Shown piece by piece: positions 6,436-11,190 of a stretch of DNA of 11,190 bases; position 1 is the stretch's first letter, and each line of letters starts with the position of its first letter. The notes beneath the pieces were generated by a model, which had not been told where the DNA came from, searched no databases, and worked only from the letters and a program-made list of their open reading frames with translations. A program made the position numbers and the translations under genes. The stretch is from the NCBI GenBank assembly GCA_002493515.1, contig DKYZ01000129.1, positions 6,066-17,255 on the forward strand, read 5' to 3'. Source of the DNA: Porphyromonadaceae bacterium UBA7087. Lineage in GTDB: Bacteria > Bacteroidota > Bacteroidia > Bacteroidales > Muribaculaceae.

Positions 6436-8688
6436 CTATTCAAACACGATGTCGTTGACACGGACTACCCAGGGAATAACCTCGGCATCGACCGCCATAT
6501 ATATCTTGGCCTGTTCGTCCGGCGTGTCCGGTTTGGGGCTGTCAGGGTCGTTCATGCTGATGCGCGGATGGCCAAGCGCATTGATCTTCCTCACGCTGAG
6601 CTTATAGACGTTGTTGCGCACCACCTGGAACTCCATCGGGCCCATGATACCGTTGCGGCCGTTGTCGTTATGGCGGATCCAGTGGTAGTAGTAGCAGTAA
6701 TAGCCCCATCCGTCATTTGTGTCGTGGCTGCGCTGGTAGATTGTGAAGTTGCAGGTCACGGGGTTGGTGGCAATCTCCTTGAAGGCCTTCTCGGCCTCCT
6801 CGTCATTCTTGCCGCCTACATATGTGCAGTTCTCGTTTTTGGGATCTTTGTCATTAAAGTATTTCCACTTCTTGTATTTTCCGTACATAGAGTCATCCTT
6901 CACATCGGTCTTGTCCACATATGTCATGAGTACTCCGTTCTTGGTATAGGTCATTGAGAACTCTGTTCCGCCGTCCTGTCCAAAGACAGCCTTGAACAGG
7001 GAGTTGGAACGGTTCCAGCTCGGGACAAGGTTGCCCTCTGCGTCGAAAGTGTAGGAGAAAGAGGCCATGATCGCGGCATCGTACACATTCTGGAATGTAT
7101 AATATACACGTCCGTCACGCATATACAGAATCGGAGCAGAAGTCTGGTCACCGAGATTCTGATTATCGTTGTTGAGGACTTCGGTCACCTTTCTCTCGTT
7201 GTCGTAGGGGTCGTAGTCGGCTGTAGGCCAGCTCGCGCCGTTGTGTATTGTTACAGGTGTGGGATCCGGGTAATGCGCCTCTTTGTTGCCAAGCATCTTT
7301 CCCTTGAAGACGACACCGGTAGAGATTCCGTTCTGTTGGTAATCGTTGTCAGTTCCCGGAATGAGGTTGGGGGTCAGATAGCGCCAGATGTGGTAACTGC
7401 CGTGCTTGTCGGGGTCGGAAACCTGCCAGTTGTCGTAATTGTCGTTGTTGATTATTTCACTGATCAGTACTGTCCCCCAACGGTCGCCGTCCTGGATGTT
7501 GGTGTTGTCAAGGATGCCGTTATCGTCGAAGAACGGATAGTTGAAATACTTGCTGAACATGAATTTATCGAATTTGTTTCCTATTCCCTTCAGATATTCA
7601 CTCCAATAGGGTCCGACAAGATAGTTGCCTGTTGTCAGCAGATCTCCACCCGGCGTCGTGAACCAGGGACGCTCGGGGCCGCATAGCTCCCATCCTGCCG
7701 GTGTGCCGTCGTTAGAAACTCGCGACAGGTAGTAGAAGCTGTTGCACATGTTTACCAGAGCCATCTTGCCGAGGCGCACACTCACAATCAACTCGCCCTG
7801 GCTGCCGTCTTCGTTCTGAAGGTGGAGGACCGGATATGTCTGGTCGCCGCTCTCGGAGCCGTCTTTGAAATCAAGACGCGCCGCCGCTCTTTCCACTTTC
7901 ACCGCGCCGCGGCCAGTCTCGTTGTCGATAGTGGAGGCTCCATCGTTCTTGGCGGACAGATAGAAACATTTGTCGGCTGTGGTGTAGTTGTCCCAATCGG
8001 TAAGTTTCCCGGGTATCTCGCGTATGGCTAACTCCGAGCTTGACATCAGGAAGTTGCCTCCGTTGGTCGTCGACCAGATGCTTCCCTCGGTGGTCTGGTT
8101 TTCCACGGAGACTTTGGCTGCTATGTCTGTCCATGAGATATCGTCATACTTTGCATTGCCTATTGCCTCCACAATCTCCTTTGTAGCGTTGCAGAACAGA
8201 AAGACCTTGACGGCGCAGTTGTCACCTATGCGGTCGCTTTCGGTGAGTTTGTTATAGAACTGGTCAAGGTCGTTCAACTCAAACTTCGCGCGGGCATGGT
8301 AGGTCTTGTTAGTGTGTCCATCATGCACAGAAAGGTTGTTTTTGGGAACTGTGGCCGCAGCGATGAAACCGTTGTTCTCCTTGCGTGCCAGAATCAGGAG
8401 AACCTCGTTGACATTGTTTTCCACATCGGAACCGATCTCAATACCGTCGCTCGAGCTGTCGTCACCGTCTGTCCAGCTTCCGGTCACATTCCCGTTTTCG
8501 TCAGCATATGATCGTGTTCCGCCACCTGCCGGCATGGTGAAATTCACTCCCATATAGACGCCGGGACCGTCCTCGGTACCGCTGCCGCCGCCCTGGTTCA
8601 TGTCCGGGCGGAGGTCGTCGCTACAGGCCGTGGCGAATGCCATCATGGCAAAGAGCGAAAGGCCTGTCAAAATGTTTCTTTTTCTCAT
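6436..8688 (-). CDS. Mfa1-family major fimbrillin (pilus shaft subunit)
   Basis: 750 residues. The N-terminus is a lipoprotein signal (FATAC, Cys22, then SDDL, which resembles the Bacteroidetes surface-export signal). Next is a first strand, GVYMGVNFTMPAGGGTRSYAD, where cleavage after Arg59 would free the acceptor groove for donor strand polymerisation. NEVLLILARKENN follows as the usual second strand, and the C-terminus ends in VIPWVVRVNDIVFE, the Mfa1-type donor strand region. Mature subunits stack into the pilus shaft outside the outer membrane. It is longer than the roughly 560 residues I recall for Porphyromonas gingivalis Mfa1, implying extra loops or domains in the middle (about 180-650). 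The start has an A-rich lead-in (TAACAAAAA before ATG), a strong Bacteroidetes-type start. Composition is mixed, with 35% GC at 6841-6900. Confidence 0.88.
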   Translation of the reverse strand: MRKRNILTGLSLFAMMAFATACSDDLRPDMNQGGGSGTEDGPGVYMGVNFTMPAGGGTRSYADENGNVTGSWTDGDDSSSDGIEIGSDVENNVNEVLLILARKENNGFIAAATVPKNNLSVHDGHTNKTYHARAKFELNDLDQFYNKLTESDRIGDNCAVKVFLFCNATKEIVEAIGNAKYDDISWTDIAAKVSVENQTTEGSIWSTTNGGNFLMSSSELAIREIPGKLTDWDNYTTADKCFYLSAKNDGASTIDNETGRGAVKVERAAARLDFKDGSESGDQTYPVLHLQNEDGSQGELIVSVRLGKMALVNMCNSFYYLSRVSNDGTPAGWELCGPERPWFTTPGGDLLTTGNYLVGPYWSEYLKGIGNKFDKFMFSKYFNYPFFDDNGILDNTNIQDGDRWGTVLISEIINNDNYDNWQVSDPDKHGSYHIWRYLTPNLIPGTDNDYQQNGISTGVVFKGKMLGNKEAHYPDPTPVTIHNGASWPTADYDPYDNERKVTEVLNNDNQNLGDQTSAPILYMRDGRVYYTFQNVYDAAIMASFSYTFDAEGNLVPSWNRSNSLFKAVFGQDGGTEFSMTYTKNGVLMTYVDKTDVKDDSMYGKYKKWKYFNDKDPKNENCTYVGGKNDEEAEKAFKEIATNPVTCNFTIYQRSHDTNDGWGYYCYYYHWIRHNDNGRNGIMGPMEFQVVRNNVYKLSVRKINALGHPRISMNDPDSPKPDTPDEQAKIYMAVDAEVIPWVVRVNDIVFE

Positions 8689-8739
8689 TTTTTGTTAGAT
8701 ATAATTGTTGTTATTATTCTTGATTCTACTTTTTGTTTT

Positions 8740-8782
8740 CTATTCCGGAGCTGAGACTCTATTCCGGGGCACAGCCCCGGAA
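8740..8782. repeat. CCGGGG-type repeat and perfect hairpin before the major subunit gene
   Basis: CTATTCCGG occurs at 8740-8748 and again at 8759-8767. The second copy leads into a perfect 9-bp stem, TTCCGGGGC (8762-8770) with GCCCCGGAA (8774-8782), and a 3-nt loop. The core matches the repeats at 266-330. On the minus strand the T run precedes the hairpin rather than following it, so it is not an intrinsic terminator. It could mark the 5' end of a processed, stabilised major-subunit mRNA; about 50 A/T-rich unstructured bases separate it from the start codon. Confidence 0.65.
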
Positions 8783-8798
8783 AACGGGACAGCCGGGA

Positions 8799-8850
8799 CT
8801 TATTCCCATGGATTCCAGCTTGCTTATTCCCATGGATTTCGGCTTATTCC
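8799..8850. repeat. Short direct repeats around the stop codon of the OmpA-like gene
   Basis: The 16-bp sequence CTTATTCCCATGGATT occurs at 8799-8814 and 8823-8838, and a third partial copy (CTTATTCC, 8843-8850) covers the stop codon of the upstream gene. Read on the minus strand, GGAATAAG is thus present three times at 20-24-base spacing, as if the gene's 3' end had been copied in tandem and then decayed. Confidence 0.7.
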
Positions 8851-10316
8851 GCCACGAAACGCACGCCCTGCGGGGCCTTGCGAAGCGACTCCACGCTCTC
8901 TATGGCCTGGGCGGCCGGGGCGAATCCCGCTGTCTGTGCCTTCCGGAGCAGGCTCAGCGCCTTGTCGGTGTCCTTCTCCAGCGCGGCCAGGATGCCGCGG
9001 GCATAGTCGGCCTCAGCGGAGCTGCCGGCGCGGTCGAGATACATGGCGGCCTTCTTCAGGTCGCCGCGCGACATGAGCGCGTTGGCGGCGTTGAGGTTGG
9101 CCACCTCGCTGTCGGGATAGAGCGACACGGCAAGCTCGAAGGCGTGGTTGTATTCGTCGGAGCCCTGCGGATAGCTCATCGCCCCGGCGAAGAGCTCGTC
9201 AAGGCTCAGGTTGCCCGGCTTCTCCCTCATCACGCGGCGTATCTCGTCGATGTCGGTATACTTGCGTATGGTGTAGTTGATGACGTAATCGGTGTGGCGC
9301 AGCCAGGGATACACGTTCTTCAGCAGGTAGGCGTAGCTCTGCGGGAAGCGCTGGCGCAGCACGTCGTTGCGCTTCTCTATGGCGATGCCACCGTTGTCGA
9401 TGAAGTCGAGTATCTGCGTGCGGTCGGGCAGGATGGAGACGGCCACGCTGTCGCGCAGTCCGGCCCAGTCCTCGGGCACCGAGTTCGTGCGGTAGACGCT
9501 CCGGGGGAAATCATACAGGCGGCCCACGTAGTCCCTGACGGCCTCGGTACGTCCCTTGGCCAGGCGCACGTTGTTGCTGTACGGGCCCTCGGGGGAGGCG
9601 TAGCCGGTCAGCGAGATCGCGCGCACCGTGGCGTCGCGGTTGCCCCGCACGGTATCTATGCTGGCCGTGATCTTGCGCAGCTCGGTGGCGTTGATCATGT
9701 AGGAGGGGTCGATCTCGGTGCGGTTGACGCGGAAGCTGACGTAGGCGCGGCCCGAGAGGTTGTAGCTCTTCTCCATGTCAACCTGCGGAGTGACATAGCG
9801 GAAGTCGGGGGTCAGCACGGGCCTGCGCCAGTCCATCTCGGCCACGGGGACAGGTTCGGAAGCGCCCGCCGTGTTGCCCGGGCAGCAGCCCGCGGCCACC
9901 GTCACGAAGTCGAGGCGCGAGGTCTCCATCCAGGGCTGCCAGGGGGCCGACGCGCTGTAGGAGTGGTCGGCGCCCTTTCCGGCGCGCAGGTATACGGGCG
10001 TGACGCGCTCGGATTCATTGCGCTCGGCGTAATACCAGGCGTTCTTGCCGGCCACTGTCAGGGCCGGCAGGGCGACGCTGTCGGCGCCGTTGGCCGATAT
10101 TATATAGGGCGTGAGTGTCACCTCCCTGGTGAGGGGGAGACGCCATTTCCCAGGACTGATGGTGAACGAGACGCCCACCGAGGCGTCGTCGCGTATTATC
10201 TGTACGCCGGAGACATGCACCCGGCTGACGTTCTGCGCCGCGAGGGGGGCAGACGCACTGACGGCCGCGAGGGCCAGCATCATGGTCTTTATGTATATCG
10301 TGTTGATATGTCTCAT
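8844..10316 (-). CDS. DUF3868 / OmpA-like protein with C-terminal TPR-like helices
   Basis: 490 residues from the Met at 10316. The frame runs on to 10766, but that extension overlaps the DUF3575 gene, is Arg/Leu/Pro-rich and has no signal; the chosen start gives a signal peptide cleaved near APLAA/QNVS (residue 27). Residues about 30-140 look like DUF3868, a beta-rich periplasmic or outer-membrane domain found in Bacteroidales pilus loci. An OmpA-C-like, peptidoglycan-binding segment follows (about 188-300) with GYASPEG at 238-244 and NNVRLAKGRTEAVRDYV. The last 100 residues are helical and repeat-like (AANALMSRGDLKKAAMYLDR, then EKDTDKALSLLRKA), suggesting TPRs. It likely ties the pilus machinery to the cell wall or helps secretion; its precise role is not established. 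It follows the DUF3575 gene by 14 bases. Confidence 0.82.
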   Translation of the reverse strand: MRHINTIYIKTMMLALAAVSASAPLAAQNVSRVHVSGVQIIRDDASVGVSFTISPGKWRLPLTREVTLTPYIISANGADSVALPALTVAGKNAWYYAERNESERVTPVYLRAGKGADHSYSASAPWQPWMETSRLDFVTVAAGCCPGNTAGASEPVPVAEMDWRRPVLTPDFRYVTPQVDMEKSYNLSGRAYVSFRVNRTEIDPSYMINATELRKITASIDTVRGNRDATVRAISLTGYASPEGPYSNNVRLAKGRTEAVRDYVGRLYDFPRSVYRTNSVPEDWAGLRDSVAVSILPDRTQILDFIDNGGIAIEKRNDVLRQRFPQSYAYLLKNVYPWLRHTDYVINYTIRKYTDIDEIRRVMREKPGNLSLDELFAGAMSYPQGSDEYNHAFELAVSLYPDSEVANLNAANALMSRGDLKKAAMYLDRAGSSAEADYARGILAALEKDTDKALSLLRKAQTAGFAPAAQAIESVESLRKAPQGVRFVAE

Positions 10317-10330
10317 GGGAGGGCGTGATG

Positions 10331-10915
10331 TTAGAAGAGGTAAACGATGTTGAGGGCGGCCTTGGTGGGGCCTACATAGTTGTGCGGGCGGTCGGAGTCG
10401 ATCTTGCGGCCGCACTCGGCGCAGGGATAGGAGTCGAAGCGGGTGTAGATCCAGCCGAAACCGATCTCGGCCTCGATGTTCCAGTGGCGGTGTACTGGCC
10501 AGGCGTAGCCGTAGGCGATGCCGGCCCCGGCGCCCCAGCCCTGGTAGCGGTTGTCCAGGAGCTTGCGGAAGTCGCTGCCGAGGAACTTGAAGTTCAGGCC
10601 GAGATGTCCGAAATTGTATTGTCCGCCGATGGCGTGGACACAGAGGAAGTGTCCGGCGAAGCGCTGGCAGAACCAGTAGCGTGCCTCTGGCTGGACGAAC
10701 CAGTGCTTCCACTTGTGACCGTTGACGGACCAGGCGTTGAGCTCGGCGCGCACGTCGAGGCTCCATTTCGGGGCGAGACCCACCTCGACGCCGAGGTTGG
10801 GGCTGAGCAGGGCGTCGTTGACCAGATCGGTCTTTATGGCGACGTCCTGGGCCCCGGCAAGCGCCGGGATAAGGGTCAGGAAAAGTCCCGCGAGTCGTTT
10901 GTGGACTTTGTTCAT
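10331..10915 (-). CDS. DUF3575 outer-membrane beta-barrel-like protein, first gene of the pilus operon
   Basis: 194 residues with a signal peptide cleaved near ALAGA/QDVA (residue 22). The mature protein reads as alternating amphipathic strands rich in aromatics (WSLDVRAELNAW, WFVQPEARYWF, WNIEAEIGFGWIYTRF) and ends in NIVYLF with a terminal Phe, as outer-membrane barrels do. Phrases such as YVGPTKAALNIVYLF and the early DLVNDALLSPNLGVEVGL match the DUF3575 family, which in Bacteroidales very often sits beside DUF3868 and fimbrillin genes. A CAEC pair (Cys165, Cys168) lies between strands and could form a disulfide. It is the first gene after the promoter. Its function is not established; a role in outer-membrane passage or positioning of pilus subunits is a guess from context. 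Confidence 0.84.
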   Translation of the reverse strand: MNKVHKRLAGLFLTLIPALAGAQDVAIKTDLVNDALLSPNLGVEVGLAPKWSLDVRAELNAWSVNGHKWKHWFVQPEARYWFCQRFAGHFLCVHAIGGQYNFGHLGLNFKFLGSDFRKLLDNRYQGWGAGAGIAYGYAWPVHRHWNIEAEIGFGWIYTRFDSYPCAECGRKIDSDRPHNYVGPTKAALNIVYLF

Positions 10916-11106
10916 ATAACAGAATAATATTACGTTAGTCGAGTCTCCCCAGGGGGAGGGTCTGCTTGCTTTTTTTGCCTATCGATATATCTATATTACA
11001 CAGAATGATTAACTGCTATGGTAATCAAGGTGTTAGGAGCCTTGCGAAGCGTTAGTCATCAAGCTTTTCTGTGAAATCTCTTGTCAGGAGATTTCACATC
11101 CGGACG
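10916..11106 (-). promoter_or_regulatory. Structured 5' leader of the pilus operon
   Basis: About 185 untranslated bases separate the predicted transcription start from the first start codon. Besides the 5'-end hairpin (listed separately), the leader holds a 6-bp stem with a 10-nt loop (TGATTA 11006-11011, TAATCA 11022-11027) and a GC-rich stem (CTCCCC 10945-10950, GGGGAG 10953-10958), about 30 bases before the ATG. No riboswitch class is recognised. The bases just before the start are A/T-rich with no Shine-Dalgarno sequence. Confidence 0.5.
11071..11097 (-). promoter_or_regulatory. Perfect 10-bp palindrome at the predicted transcript 5' end
   Basis: GTGAAATCTC (11071-11080) and GAGATTTCAC (11088-11097) are perfect complements around a 7-base centre. 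The palindrome starts about ten bases past the -7 box, so it falls at or just after the transcription start. As RNA it would form a hairpin at the extreme 5' end, which could stabilise the message. As DNA it could be an operator for a dimeric regulator. No T run follows on the minus strand, so it is not a terminator. Confidence 0.6.
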
Positions 11107-11137
11107 CAAAGTTACTAATTTGCATGCATTTGGCAAA
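11107..11137 (-). promoter_or_regulatory. Bacteroidetes-type sigma promoter of the pilus operon
   Basis: On the minus strand, TTTG (plus positions 11134-11137) is followed after exactly 19 bases by TAACTTTG (11107-11114). This matches the published Bacteroides consensus of a -33 TTTG and a -7 TAnnTTTG box. The flank further upstream (11138-11160) is strongly A/T-rich, as around active promoters. Transcription would begin near 11098-11103. No other match to the -7 box was found in the upstream region or in the gaps between pilus genes. Confidence 0.8.
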
Positions 11138-11190
11138 GAATTTTTCAAAAAATTTTACCTCCAAAATGTGACCCGTCCTGAAAAATGTTG

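Noticed and set aside
8762..8782. Hairpin before the major subunit gene considered as a terminator.
   Set aside because: There is no T run after it on the minus strand, and the genes on both sides belong to the same assembly system.
8733..10328. A 531-residue open frame on the plus strand opposite the OmpA-like gene.
   Set aside because: It lies antisense to a GC-rich gene with clear signal peptide and domain motifs; its product is Gly/Val/His/Arg-rich, has no recognisable domain and is typical of frames opposite high-GC genes.
10317..10766. N-terminal extension of the OmpA-like frame by 150 residues.
   Set aside because: It overlaps the DUF3575 gene in another frame, is Arg/Leu/Pro-rich and would bury the signal peptide.
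8878..11051. Shared 13-mer GCCTTGCGAAGCG near 8877-8889 and 11039-11051.
   Set aside because: Only two copies, one inside a coding sequence, with no extended similarity; most likely chance.
10916..11190. Invertible (phase-variable) promoter, as known for some Bacteroides surface loci.
   Set aside because: No pair of inverted repeats flanking the promoter was found; the only perfect one lies wholly downstream of it, with a 7-base centre. A partner repeat beyond the window end cannot be excluded.

Overview
The window looks like chromosomal DNA from a Bacteroidales bacterium, possibly Bacteroides, Parabacteroides or a Muribaculaceae-like relative; the genus cannot be settled from the sequence. 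The reasons are a perfect Bacteroidetes-type promoter (TTTG, 19 nt, TAACTTTG), A/T-rich translation starts without Shine-Dalgarno sequences, lipoproteins with an acidic stretch right after the lipobox cysteine, and protein families (DUF3575, DUF3868, Mfa1, FimB/Mfa2, DUF4906) known mainly from this order.

Almost all of the window is one minus-strand operon for a type V (FimA/Mfa1-type, protease-assembled) pilus. In transcription order it holds: a promoter at 11137-11107; a leader of about 185 nt that begins with a perfect hairpin; a DUF3575 outer-membrane protein (10915-10331); a DUF3868/OmpA-like protein with C-terminal TPR-like helices (10316-8844); the large Mfa1-like major fimbrillin (8688-6436); a FimB/Mfa2-like anchor lipoprotein (6319-5285); a second, minor fimbrillin (5266-3845); a 1050-residue DUF4906-type protein, probably the tip adhesin (3803-651); and a strong intrinsic terminator (597-556). 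All six genes are intact. Four are lipoproteins. The three predicted to polymerise carry a Thr-Arg site shortly after the lipobox, where an Arg-specific protease would mature them; the predicted anchor lacks such a site close to its lipobox.

The first 241 bases hold the C-terminal end of a plus-strand CBS-domain protein, probably a ClC-type chloride channel, which converges on the pilus operon. The 409 bp between them have no gene but hold a 42-bp imperfect inverted repeat, an 18-bp direct repeat and a 14-bp tandem array, all built on a CCGGGG/CCCCG core. A related hairpin sits inside the operon just before the major fimbrillin gene.

Base composition is uneven along the operon. The leading genes and the anchor gene are GC-rich, while the tip gene and parts of the fimbrillin genes are AT-rich. 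This fits exchange or diversification of surface-exposed parts around a conserved assembly core. I see no clearly new kind of system: this is a recognisable type V pilus locus, and the points worth following are its leader hairpin, internal hairpins, compositional mosaic and tip protein.
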